Assembly (NCBI RefSeq): GCF_000299915.1
Contig: NZ_AMRI01000019.1
Span: 23,510 to 87,509 of the forward strand
Direction of reading: 5' to 3'
DNA length: 64,000 nt
Origin: Gallaecimonas xiamenensis 3-C-1
GTDB lineage: Bacteria > Pseudomonadota > Gammaproteobacteria > Enterobacterales > Gallaecimonadaceae
Below the pieces are notes generated by a model, which saw only the letters and a program-made list of their open reading frames with translations, searched no databases and was not told the DNA's origin. Of this stretch, positions 8,237 to 15,545 are shown one piece after another (the first letter of the stretch is position 1; the number at the start of each line of letters is the position of its first letter). The position numbers and the translations under genes were made by a program.

Positions 8237-9277
8237 ATGAGCCTTCCTTTTGTCATCAAAGCTGGCGCCAGCGCCCGTCAGCGCCTGCTGGAGCAGGACT
8301 TTGCCCCTGAACTTTTCAGCGCCATGCTGGGGGCCTCCGGGGGCCCCAAATGGTTTGTGCTGTCCGGCCTTGACCAGTTTCTAGGTGGGGAGTTTTTGGC
8401 GGGCAGATCCCTGGACCTGCTGGGCAGTTCGGTGGGAGGCTGGCGCATGGCAGCCCATGCCAGCGCCGATCCGGTGGCAGCCATAGTGCGCTTTCGCGAC
8501 TTTTACCATCACCTGTCCTACGCACAAGGTGCCACACCCCGCCATATCTCCGATTCGAGCCGGGCCATGGTGACCACCTTGCTGGGCAGCCGTGGCGCCG
8601 AGGAGATCGTCGCCAACCCCCTCAAACAATTGCACCTGGTGACTGCCGGTTGCAAAGGCTTGCTGCAAAGCGAGCGCAAAGGTCCGCAGATGCTGGGCCT
8701 GGGCCTGGCAGCCCTTGGCAATGTGCTGCACAGGCGTAGCCTGGGGGCTTTTTTTAGCCGCAGTATCTTCCACACCGGCAGCCAGCCCCATTGGTTTGGC
8801 ACCGGCGATCTGCCCACCGAATACCTGCCCCTGACCCAACGCAATTTGCCCAAGGCCCTGGAAGCCACCGGCGCCATCCCCCTGGTGCTGGAAGGGGTCG
8901 CCTTGGATGGCAGCCGTCATAAGGTGCACCGGGACGGTGGCATCATCGACTACCACTTCGACCTGCCCTTTCACACCCAAGGCCTGGTGCTCTACCCCCA
9001 TTTCTATCCCCAGGCCATTCCAGGCTGGTTCGACAAGGGCCTCAAGTGGCGCAAGCCCAAAGCCGCCCATTACGACAACGTGGTGATGGTGGCGCCGTCG
9101 CCGGCCCTGGTGGCCGAACTGCCCTATGGCAAGATCAGCGACCGCAAGGATTTCGAGCAGTTGGATGATGACAGCCGTATCCGTTATTGGCAGGAGGTGA
9201 TCGATGCAGGCAATCGTTTGGCCGACAGTTTTGCGGCAAGCCTCAAAAACGGCCAATGGCGCCAAGCCCTGCTTTAA
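8237..9277 (+). CDS. Patatin-like phospholipase family protein
   Basis: A 346-residue predicted lipid acyl hydrolase. The oxyanion-hole segment is LGASGGPKW (31-39), the nucleophile elbow G-x-S-x-G is GSSVGG with Ser65, and the catalytic Asp lies in HRDGGIIDYHFD at about residue 235. Patatin enzymes use a Ser-Asp dyad to release fatty acids from membrane lipids. No signal peptide is seen, so the enzyme is probably cytoplasmic. The start is uncertain: ATG at 8237 is used because sequence upstream looks non-coding, but no clear ribosome-binding site precedes it. Confidence 0.8.
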   Translation: MSLPFVIKAGASARQRLLEQDFAPELFSAMLGASGGPKWFVLSGLDQFLGGEFLAGRSLDLLGSSVGGWRMAAHASADPVAAIVRFRDFYHHLSYAQGATPRHISDSSRAMVTTLLGSRGAEEIVANPLKQLHLVTAGCKGLLQSERKGPQMLGLGLAALGNVLHRRSLGAFFSRSIFHTGSQPHWFGTGDLPTEYLPLTQRNLPKALEATGAIPLVLEGVALDGSRHKVHRDGGIIDYHFDLPFHTQGLVLYPHFYPQAIPGWFDKGLKWRKPKAAHYDNVVMVAPSPALVAELPYGKISDRKDFEQLDDDSRIRYWQEVIDAGNRLADSFAASLKNGQWRQALL

Positions 9278-9341
9278 GCTGTGGTATCCTCTCGCGCCAT
9301 AATAAAGACCAAGACCCTACAAGCTAAGGAGATCACTCAGG

Positions 9342-10094
9342 ATGCGACGTCCACTGGTGATGGGAAACTGGAAGCTGCACGGCAGCAAGGCTTCTGTGGA
9401 AAAACTGCTCGTCGAGCTGATGGTCAAGGCCAATGAAGTCGAAGGGGTAGAGATAGCCGTCTGCCCGCCCTTGGTGTTTGTGGGCCAGGCCGAACGCCTG
9501 CTGCGCTACAGTCAAATAGCCCTGGGCGCCCAGAACATCGACGTCAACCGCCAGGGTGCCTTCACCGGTGAAGTTGCCGCCGACATGCTCGGTGAGTTTG
9601 GGGTACGTTATGTGCTGGTTGGCCATTCCGAGCGCCGCGCCATGCACCATGAGAACGACGACCTAGTGGCCCGCAAGTTTGAAGCGGTCAAGGCCGCCGG
9701 CCTTATCCCGGTGCTCTGTGTTGGCGAAACCCAGGCCGAGCGCAACAACGGCGAAACCAAAGATGTCATCGGCCACCAACTGCAAGCCGTGGTCAAGCGC
9801 TGTGGCCGCAAGGCCTTTGACAATGCGGTGGTCGCCTACGAGCCGGTTTGGGCTATTGGCTCCGGCCAGGCCGCCAGCCCAGTCGATGCCCAAAAGGTGC
9901 ACGAGTTTATCCGCGCCCAGGTGGCAGCCCAGGATCCGGCCAGTGCCCAGGCCCTGCGCATCCTCTACGGTGGCTCGGTCAAGGCCAGCAATGCCCAGGC
10001 CCTGTTCATGATGGACGACGTAGACGGCGCCCTGGTCGGTGGGGCCTCGCTAGACGCCCAGGAATTCAGCGGCATCTTCAACGCCGCCCTGTAA
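9342..10094 (+). CDS. tpiA: Triosephosphate isomerase
   Basis: A 250-residue TIM-barrel enzyme interconverting dihydroxyacetone phosphate and glyceraldehyde 3-phosphate. Active-site residues are all visible: N9 and K11 in GNWKLHG, H95 in LVGHSERR, E167 in AYEPVWAIGSG, and the phosphate-binding ILYGGSVK and GALVGGASL loops near the C-terminus. Length and motifs are those of ordinary bacterial TpiA. AAGGAG precedes the ATG by about 10 bases. It is followed by an intrinsic terminator, so it is probably monocistronic. Confidence 0.97.
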   Translation: MRRPLVMGNWKLHGSKASVEKLLVELMVKANEVEGVEIAVCPPLVFVGQAERLLRYSQIALGAQNIDVNRQGAFTGEVAADMLGEFGVRYVLVGHSERRAMHHENDDLVARKFEAVKAAGLIPVLCVGETQAERNNGETKDVIGHQLQAVVKRCGRKAFDNAVVAYEPVWAIGSGQAASPVDAQKVHEFIRAQVAAQDPASAQALRILYGGSVKASNAQALFMMDDVDGALVGGASLDAQEFSGIFNAAL

Positions 10095-10102
10095 GCCAAA
10101 GA

Positions 10103-10125
10103 AACCGTCGTCAGGCGGTTTTTTT
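10103..10125 (+). terminator. tpiA terminator
   Basis: AACCGTC-GTCA-GGCGGTT hairpin followed by a run of T, 8 bases after the tpiA stop. Confidence 0.8.
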
Positions 10126-10143
10126 CTGCCCACACCGCTTGCC

Positions 10144-10181
10144 AGCCCCCGCATCCCTGACTAGGATCCCGGGGCTTTTTT
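10144..10181 (+). terminator. Second terminator or attenuator before the oxygenase gene
   Basis: AGCCCC/GGGGCT outer arms with a CATCC/GGATC inner stem, then TTTTTT. It lies only about 40 bases before the next start codon, so it either backs up the tpiA terminator or attenuates the oxygenase transcript. Confidence 0.65.
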
Positions 10182-10218
10182 GGCTTCACGCAATCGATTT
10201 GATAATAAGGAACAGACA

Positions 10219-11151
10219 ATGGCTTCCATTCCTCATATCGACATGAGTCGTTATGACAACGATTTCGATGCCCTGGTGCAGGATATCGGCAAGGGTTACG
10301 AGTCTTTCGGCTTCGTTGCCCTAACCCAGCACGGGATCAGCGACGATATCATCCACGGCGCCCTGGATATCAGCCGGGAGCTGTTCGCCCTGCCGGAAGA
10401 AACCAAGAAAAAATATCACCTTAAAGGCAAGGGCGGCGCCCGTGGCTACACTCCCTTTGGCACCGAGATCGCCAAGGACGCCAAGCACGTCGACCTCAAA
10501 GAGTTCTGGCACGTGGGCCGTGAGCTGGAAGGCCAAGCCCCCTACCCCCAGCTGACTCCCAACGTCTGGCCCGAAGAAGTGCCGGCTTTCAAAACCCGCA
10601 TGCTCGACCTCTACCAGGCCCTGGATGCCCTGGGCAACAAGGTGCTGGACGCCCTGGCCGTTTACCTCAAACAGCCCCGCGACTTCTTCAGAGACAAGGT
10701 CAACCTGGGTAACTCCATTCTGCGCCCCCTGCACTATCCGCCCATCATCGACGAAGGCACCCCTTCGGTGCGCGCCGCCGCCCACGAAGACATCAACGTG
10801 CTGACCCTGCTGGTAGGCTCTCGCGAGCCGGGCCTGGAAGTGCTGGCCAAAGACGGCAGCTGGATTGAAGTGTCCATCATCGAAGGGGCCATCATCTGCA
10901 ACATCGGCGACATGCTGCAGCGTATGACCAACTACCTGCTGCCCTCCACCACCCACAGGGTAGTGAACCCGCCCATGCCCTTTAGCGCCAACTCCCGCTA
11001 TTCCATTCCCTTCTTCCTGCACTTCAACCCGGACGTCATCATCGACGCCCTGGACAGCTGCGTCAGCGAAGACAGGCCCAAGAAAGACCCCGCCATCAGC
11101 TCTGACGACTACCTGATGGAGAGGCTGCGGGAAATCGGCCTTATCAAGTAA
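10219..11151 (+). CDS. Isopenicillin N synthase-like 2-oxoglutarate/Fe(II) oxygenase
   Basis: A 310-residue non-haem iron oxygenase with the DIOX_N/2OG-FeII two-domain layout. The N-terminal part contains YESFGFVALTQHGI (27-40), and the catalytic double-stranded beta-helix shows the iron ligands H189-x-D191 in AAHEDIN and H246 in THRVVNP, with R260 and S262 (RYS) to bind the 2-oxoglutarate carboxylate. The family includes plant and bacterial hydroxylases and ethylene-forming enzyme; the substrate here is unknown. AAGGAA before ATG 10219 supports the start. It appears monocistronic, between terminators. Confidence 0.87.
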   Translation: MASIPHIDMSRYDNDFDALVQDIGKGYESFGFVALTQHGISDDIIHGALDISRELFALPEETKKKYHLKGKGGARGYTPFGTEIAKDAKHVDLKEFWHVGRELEGQAPYPQLTPNVWPEEVPAFKTRMLDLYQALDALGNKVLDALAVYLKQPRDFFRDKVNLGNSILRPLHYPPIIDEGTPSVRAAAHEDINVLTLLVGSREPGLEVLAKDGSWIEVSIIEGAIICNIGDMLQRMTNYLLPSTTHRVVNPPMPFSANSRYSIPFFLHFNPDVIIDALDSCVSEDRPKKDPAISSDDYLMERLREIGLIK

Positions 11152-11155
11152 ATGC

Positions 11156-11181
11156 AAAAAGGCGCCACAAGGCGCCTTTTT
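11156..11181 (+). terminator. Terminator of the oxygenase gene
   Basis: AAAAAGGCGCC-ACAA-GGCGCCTTTTT, starting 5 bases after the stop codon. Confidence 0.88.
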
Positions 11182-11186
11182 CAGAT

Positions 11187-11214
11187 AAAAAAAACGGCTT
11201 CCCGAAGGAAGCCG
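11187..11214 (-). terminator. Minus-strand terminator with no annotated gene upstream
   Basis: Read on the minus strand: CGGCTTCC-TTCG-GGAAGCCG followed by eight T. It is a textbook stable-tetraloop terminator, but no minus-strand gene ends here. It may close a small RNA transcribed from the intergenic region to its right. Confidence 0.75.
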
Positions 11215-11250
11215 CGAGGTGCGTCCAAAAAACCGCTGGATGTCCAGGGT
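11187..11250 (-). ncRNA. Candidate small RNA (unproven)
   Basis: In a 317-bp gap without convincing genes, the minus strand shows TATATAAC (complement of 11249-11256) as a possible -10 box. Next come a short CTGGA-CAT-CCAG-like hairpin, a T-rich single-stranded stretch, and the terminator described above, giving a predicted RNA of about 60 nt. No good -35 hexamer is seen, so transcription could also start further upstream. The shape fits an Hfq-type small RNA, but that is inference only. Confidence 0.3.
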
Positions 11251-11435
11251 TATATAGCGATGCGACATTGGTTGGGGTGCCTTGGGTTCCCGTGTCTCCC
11301 TCTCCCTTGCCTGGCTTGCCGACGAATCGGCCGGCCAAATTGCACGGGAACTTTGGGGCGCCTCATGCCAACGCCATCTCAGGTTGCCCTGTTGACCAAG
11401 GAAGGGCATGATAAACAGGTGAGATTTTTGTGATC

Positions 11436-11455
11436 TTTTTATTTTAAAATAAAAA
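11436..11455. promoter_or_regulatory. Perfect 20-bp AT palindrome before the membrane regulator gene
   Basis: TTTTTATTTTAAAATAAAAA is fully self-complementary and ends 2 bases before the AAGGA ribosome-binding site of the regulator gene. It could be an autoregulatory operator or part of the core promoter. As RNA the A/U stem would be weak. Confidence 0.4.
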
Positions 11456-11468
11456 TCAAGGACTTAGA

Positions 11469-13589
11469 TTGACGAACGGTGCCCCTCCTCTGGTTGCAGA
11501 GGTGAAGACAGCGTTCCGGATTGGGGAGTGGTTGGTCCGTCCGGGCCTGCATCTCATCAGTAAGGACGGCCAGGAAATCACCCTGGAACCCCGTGCCATG
11601 GCCATACTGACCCTGCTGGCCCGCCACGCCGGGGAAGTGGTTAGCCGTGACCAGCTGCTGGACGAAGCCTGGTCAGACGTTATTGTTTCCGACAACGCCC
11701 TCAACCAGTTTATCGTCAAGCTGCGCCGTGCCCTGGGGGACGACGCCAAACAGCCCCGCTACATTGTCACCGTGCCCAAAAAAGGCTACCGCCTGGTGGC
11801 ACAGGTGGAAGACGTGGTGCTCGAAGCCCCCCGGCTGCCCCCTTCCCTGGTGCCCGGCAGTGAAGAGCGCCCCAAGACCTATCGCAGCCTCAAATACGGC
11901 ACTTTGCTGGTGTTGCTGTTGCTGTCCCCATTTATCGGCAAGCTCTTTGCCGAACTGGCCTTTAGTCCCAATTTCACCGAGCGACTGCAGCTGACCGCCC
12001 AGCCCGGGGAAGAAAGCCAGCCGCAGTTTTCCCCCGGCGGCCAATACCTGGCCTTTACCTACAGTGAGGATGACGGGCCACGTCAGCTTTACCTGCAAAG
12101 ACTGCCGACCCCCGGTACCCGCTCTGTGTCCAAACCCCAGGCACTGACCGGCCTGGACGCGGATCGCCGCTCCCCGGCCTGGTCACCGGACGGCAATAGC
12201 CTGGCCTTTGTCTGGCGCCAACAACACCGCTGCGAGATCCGGGTAGCCCAGATAGATAAGGACAGTGCCACCCTGAGTGGGGAACATAAGGTAGCCCCCT
12301 GCCTGGACGAAAACGACAAGACCATGGTCCGCTTCGGCGGTGATGACCTGACCCTGTATTACAACCACAGGGCCAGCCCGGAAAAACCCTACCAAGTATA
12401 CCGGCTGCGGCTGTCCACCGGCCAGGCCGTGCCCTTGACCAACCCTATCGATCCGGGCGCCGGTGACGTGGCCTTTGCCCTGTCCCATGATGCCAGCCAG
12501 CTGATGGTGGTCAGAGACAACCGCTGGCAAAACCAGGTGCTGATGTTCATGGAAGCCTCCCACGGCTACCACCTGCTGGCCATCTATATGACCGGCAGCC
12601 TGCACCGCAACAGTTTCAGCTGGGGCGAAGACATCAGTCACTTTTTCCTGATAGAGAAACCCGGGCGCCTGGAAAGGCTCGACAACAACCTGCTCAGCCA
12701 GAACATTCTCTCGGATCTGCCCATTCATGGCCCCGTCTACGAACCCAGTCACGACCAAATGGTGGTGGTGCAGGGGGAGTCTGAGCTGGATATCTACAAG
12801 ACCGCCAACCCCTTCTTTACCCCTGACGCCAAGGCCCAGGCCCTGGTGAATTCCGACGCCGAAGAGTATGCCCCCAGCTTCGGCCCGGACGGCAAGACCC
12901 TGTATTTTGCCTCAAGGCGTACCGGCCGCAGCCAATACTGGCGGATGACCGAAACCCTGCAGTTGCAGCTTACCGACTTTGACGAAGACAATCGCCTCGG
13001 CCAGCTGCATTTCAACCCGCAGGTAGCTGTGGCCAACGGCAACGTGGATTTGTTGCAGTTCGACACCGAGGAGTCGCGCTGGCGTGAAACCCACCTGCTG
13101 AGCGATTACGGCGGCGCCAACCCCCGCTGGAGCCGGGACGGCAAGCACCTCTATTTTGCCTCCAATGCCAGCGGCGACTGGCAGATCTGGCGCTGGGACA
13201 GGTCCAGCGACCAACCCACCCAGATCACCCGCTCTGGCGGCTATTGCGGCCAGCCGGACGACAAAGAGCAGTTTTTATACCTGACCCGGGTCCACACCCC
13301 CGGCCTTTGGCGCATGAACCTGGCCGACGGTAGCTTGGCCGAGGTGGGAACCAATATCACCTGGCAACGTTGCGACGGTTGGCAATTAGCCGGAAGCGGT
13401 ATTTACTATTTAACCGACCGGGGTGAACAGCATATTCATCGTTACGATCTCAGCAGTGGAACCATTTCCGAAGTATTAAAATTACCTCAGGGTTACCAGG
13501 CACAATTTGATATTTCACCGGACGAGTCCGAAGTGCTTTATACCCTGCCAAAAAAGCACCAGTCAGAGTTATTGTTACTGCGCCGTTAA
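11469..13589 (+). CDS. CadC/ToxR-like membrane regulator: winged helix, one TM helix, beta-propeller sensor
   Basis: A 706-residue one-component regulator. Residues about 16-113 are an OmpR/PhoB-type winged helix (EPRAMAILTLLARHAGEVVSRDQLLDEAW, then NQFIVKLRRALGD and YIVTVPKKGYRLV). A single membrane helix lies at about 142-162. The remaining roughly 540 residues are a periplasmic beta-propeller with repeated TolB/PD40-like units (QPQFSPGGQYLAFTY, SPAWSPDGNSLAFVW, APSFGPDGKTLYFAS, NPRWSRDGKHLYFAS). DNA binding would be controlled from across the membrane; the signal is unknown. Translation starts at TTG with AAGGA 6 bases upstream. It is followed by ompA, but an ompA-type promoter separates them. 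Confidence 0.88.
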   Translation: MTNGAPPLVAEVKTAFRIGEWLVRPGLHLISKDGQEITLEPRAMAILTLLARHAGEVVSRDQLLDEAWSDVIVSDNALNQFIVKLRRALGDDAKQPRYIVTVPKKGYRLVAQVEDVVLEAPRLPPSLVPGSEERPKTYRSLKYGTLLVLLLLSPFIGKLFAELAFSPNFTERLQLTAQPGEESQPQFSPGGQYLAFTYSEDDGPRQLYLQRLPTPGTRSVSKPQALTGLDADRRSPAWSPDGNSLAFVWRQQHRCEIRVAQIDKDSATLSGEHKVAPCLDENDKTMVRFGGDDLTLYYNHRASPEKPYQVYRLRLSTGQAVPLTNPIDPGAGDVAFALSHDASQLMVVRDNRWQNQVLMFMEASHGYHLLAIYMTGSLHRNSFSWGEDISHFFLIEKPGRLERLDNNLLSQNILSDLPIHGPVYEPSHDQMVVVQGESELDIYKTANPFFTPDAKAQALVNSDAEEYAPSFGPDGKTLYFASRRTGRSQYWRMTETLQLQLTDFDEDNRLGQLHFNPQVAVANGNVDLLQFDTEESRWRETHLLSDYGGANPRWSRDGKHLYFASNASGDWQIWRWDRSSDQPTQITRSGGYCGQPDDKEQFLYLTRVHTPGLWRMNLADGSLAEVGTNITWQRCDGWQLAGSGIYYLTDRGEQHIHRYDLSSGTISEVLKLPQGYQAQFDISPDESEVLYTLPKKHQSELLLLRR

Positions 13590-13650
13590 GGATACAGGGG
13601 TAGCAGACCATGCTCGCTTAATCGCAGCTAAACCCTTATCCAGTTTCAGA

Positions 13651-13709
13651 TTGTCGCTTTTTTCAATTCTTGCCTAAACTTTCCCCCGACGTGACTACCC
13701 CGAGTCACG
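13651..13709 (+). promoter_or_regulatory. Putative ompA promoter and 5'-terminal hairpin
   Basis: TTGTCG and TAAACT are 18 bp apart (13651-13680), predicting transcription start near 13687. CGTGACT-loop-AGTCACG (13690-13709) would then lie at the very 5' end of the transcript, as does the stabilising hairpin of the E. coli ompA leader. Confidence 0.5.
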
Positions 13710-13744
13710 ATATTTTTGCTTTTTCCTTTTTGCAGGGAGTGATT

Positions 13745-14812
13745 ATGAAAAAGGTTAGCGCTTTTCGTTTGTCTGCTGCTGCCACTCTGTTGGCTTTGAC
13801 TTTCGGCGCTCATGCGTCCGCAACTAAAGAGGATCTGGCCGGCCGAGTTTATTTGGGTGGCCACATTGGTGCCATGGATCTGGACTCGGATCGCATGGTG
13901 AGCAAAGGCTCCAGCGTTTATGAGCCGTCACAAGACTTCAAAACCTTCGTGCCTGGCCTGGAATTGGGTTACCGCATCAGCCCCAACTGGGAAGTGCGCG
14001 GTTACTACGACTACCTGCAGGCCGACCTGCGCGGCACCGGCTCTTCCGGTTACGGTGAGTCTTTCGGTGCCGACGTGCTGTTCAACATCACCGACAACTT
14101 CTACACCGGTCTGGGTATCAACCGCACCAATGTCGAGCAGCTGCACGACACCTTCGCCCGCCTGACCGTCGGCTACCGTACCTTCCTGGACGATAACCTG
14201 GCCTTTAAAGTCGAAGCCGCCGCCCAGCAGGACGACAGCAACTTCACCGACTACCTGGCCAACGTCGGTATCCAGTACTTCTTCGGCTCTGCGCCGCAAA
14301 AAGCCGCTCCGGCTCCCAAGCCGGCCCCGGCTCCCGTGGTAGTGGATTCCGACAAAGACGGCGTACCGGATGAGAGCGATGCCTGCCCCGGTACCCCGGC
14401 CAACTACAAGGTCGACGAGCGCGGCTGTACCAAGTACGAAACCGAAACCGTGACCGAGAAGCTGCTGGTGAACTTCGACACCAACTCCGCTACCGTCAAG
14501 CCCCAGTACTACCCGGAGCTCCAGCGCGTAGCCACCTTTATGAAAGACTTCCCGCAGCTGGACGTGGTGATTGAAGGCCACACCGATGACACCGGTGCCG
14601 CCGACTATAACCTCAAGCTGTCAGAGCGCCGCGCCGCCTCCGTCGGTGAAGCCCTGGCCAGCCAGTTTGGTATCGACCGCGCCCGCATCAAGACAGTGGG
14701 TTACGGTGAAGGCCGCCCGACCATGGAAGGCACCAGCAAAGAAGCCCGTGCGGCCAACCGCCGTATCGAAGCCAAGCTGTCCGCCACCAAACGGGTACCG
14801 GAAACCAAATAA
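13745..14812 (+). CDS. OmpA family outer-membrane protein
   Basis: A 355-residue porin-type protein. A signal peptide covers about residues 1-24 (MKKVSAFRLSAAATLLALTFGAHA), then an eight-strand OmpA-like barrel to about 188. Next are a Pro-Ala-rich hinge and a calcium-binding-like DSDKDGVPDESDACPGT segment of the thrombospondin-3 type. From about 245 there is a peptidoglycan-binding OmpA domain with IEGHTDDTGAADYNLKLSERRAASV and the ANRRIEAKL end. It anchors the outer membrane to the cell wall, like OprF. The ATG at 13745 has GGGAGTG before it. It is monocistronic with its own terminator. Confidence 0.93.
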   Translation: MKKVSAFRLSAAATLLALTFGAHASATKEDLAGRVYLGGHIGAMDLDSDRMVSKGSSVYEPSQDFKTFVPGLELGYRISPNWEVRGYYDYLQADLRGTGSSGYGESFGADVLFNITDNFYTGLGINRTNVEQLHDTFARLTVGYRTFLDDNLAFKVEAAAQQDDSNFTDYLANVGIQYFFGSAPQKAAPAPKPAPAPVVVDSDKDGVPDESDACPGTPANYKVDERGCTKYETETVTEKLLVNFDTNSATVKPQYYPELQRVATFMKDFPQLDVVIEGHTDDTGAADYNLKLSERRAASVGEALASQFGIDRARIKTVGYGEGRPTMEGTSKEARAANRRIEAKLSATKRVPETK

Positions 14813-14832
14813 CGAAGTCAGTTGACCTGACC

Positions 14833-14860
14833 AAAAGGGGGGCTTTAGGCTCCCCTTTTT
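14833..14860 (+). terminator. ompA terminator
   Basis: AAAAGGGG and CCCCTTTT arms with a T-rich tail, about 20 bases after the ompA stop and just before the DUF502 gene. Confidence 0.85.
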
Positions 14861-14874
14861 TATGGGAAGAAACC

Positions 14875-15483
14875 ATGTTCAAACCCCTGCGTTGGCTGAT
14901 CCAGGGCTTCCTGATCACCGCCCCCGTGCTACTGACCGTCTACCTGGTCTGGGCCCTTTATGTGTATTTCAACGAGGCGTTGTTTAAGCCCATCGCCGCC
15001 CTGCTCGAGCCCTTGACCGGTGGCCCCCTGCCCCATTGGCTGGTGGCGCCGGTCGGCCTGGTGCTGACCCTTGCCATCATCATGGCCATAGGTCTTCTGG
15101 CCGGTAACTTCCTTGGCCGCCAGCTGTTCAACCTGGTGGACAAGGTGATGGAGCGACTGCCCGGGGTCAAACTCCTCTATGGCGCCATCAAGGACGTACT
15201 GGGAGCACTGATGGGCCAGGACAAGCGCTTTTCCAAGCCGGTGCTGGTCAGGATCAATGGCGATATCGAAGTGATTGGCTTCGTTACCCGCGACAGCCTG
15301 GAAGAGCTTGGTCTGGAAGGCCGGGTCGCCGTTTACCTGCCCCAGTCTTTCAACTTTGCCGGCAACCTGGTGTTGGTGGCCAAAGACAAGGTAACGCCCC
15401 TGGCGCTTTCCGCTTCCGAAGTGCTGCCCCTGGTGGTGGCCGGTGGCGTTTCAAAACAGGGAAACGGCCATTCGTCCCGCTGA
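14875..15483 (+). CDS. DUF502 family inner-membrane protein
   Basis: A 202-residue protein with two membrane helices (about 9-31 and 58-80). The conserved cytoplasmic part follows: GRQLFNLVDKVMERLPGVKLLYGAIKDVLGALMGQDKRFSKPVLV, then FVTRDSLEELGLEGRVAVYLPQSFNFAGNLVLVAKDKV. These are the hallmarks of DUF502, a widespread family without an established role. It lies 14 bases after the ompA terminator, and a small amount of read-through from ompA is possible. Confidence 0.9.
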   Translation: MFKPLRWLIQGFLITAPVLLTVYLVWALYVYFNEALFKPIAALLEPLTGGPLPHWLVAPVGLVLTLAIIMAIGLLAGNFLGRQLFNLVDKVMERLPGVKLLYGAIKDVLGALMGQDKRFSKPVLVRINGDIEVIGFVTRDSLEELGLEGRVAVYLPQSFNFAGNLVLVAKDKVTPLALSASEVLPLVVAGGVSKQGNGHSSR

Positions 15484-15545
15484 GGCTTGCCAAGGGGCTG
15501 GCCTTGCTGGATGCTTTTTGACGACTCATTTAGGGATAACGATCA

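Noticed and set aside
11144..11338. Minus-strand frame of 64 codons in the gap after the oxygenase gene
   Set aside because: It runs through the strong minus-strand terminator and has no recognisable start signal or motif.
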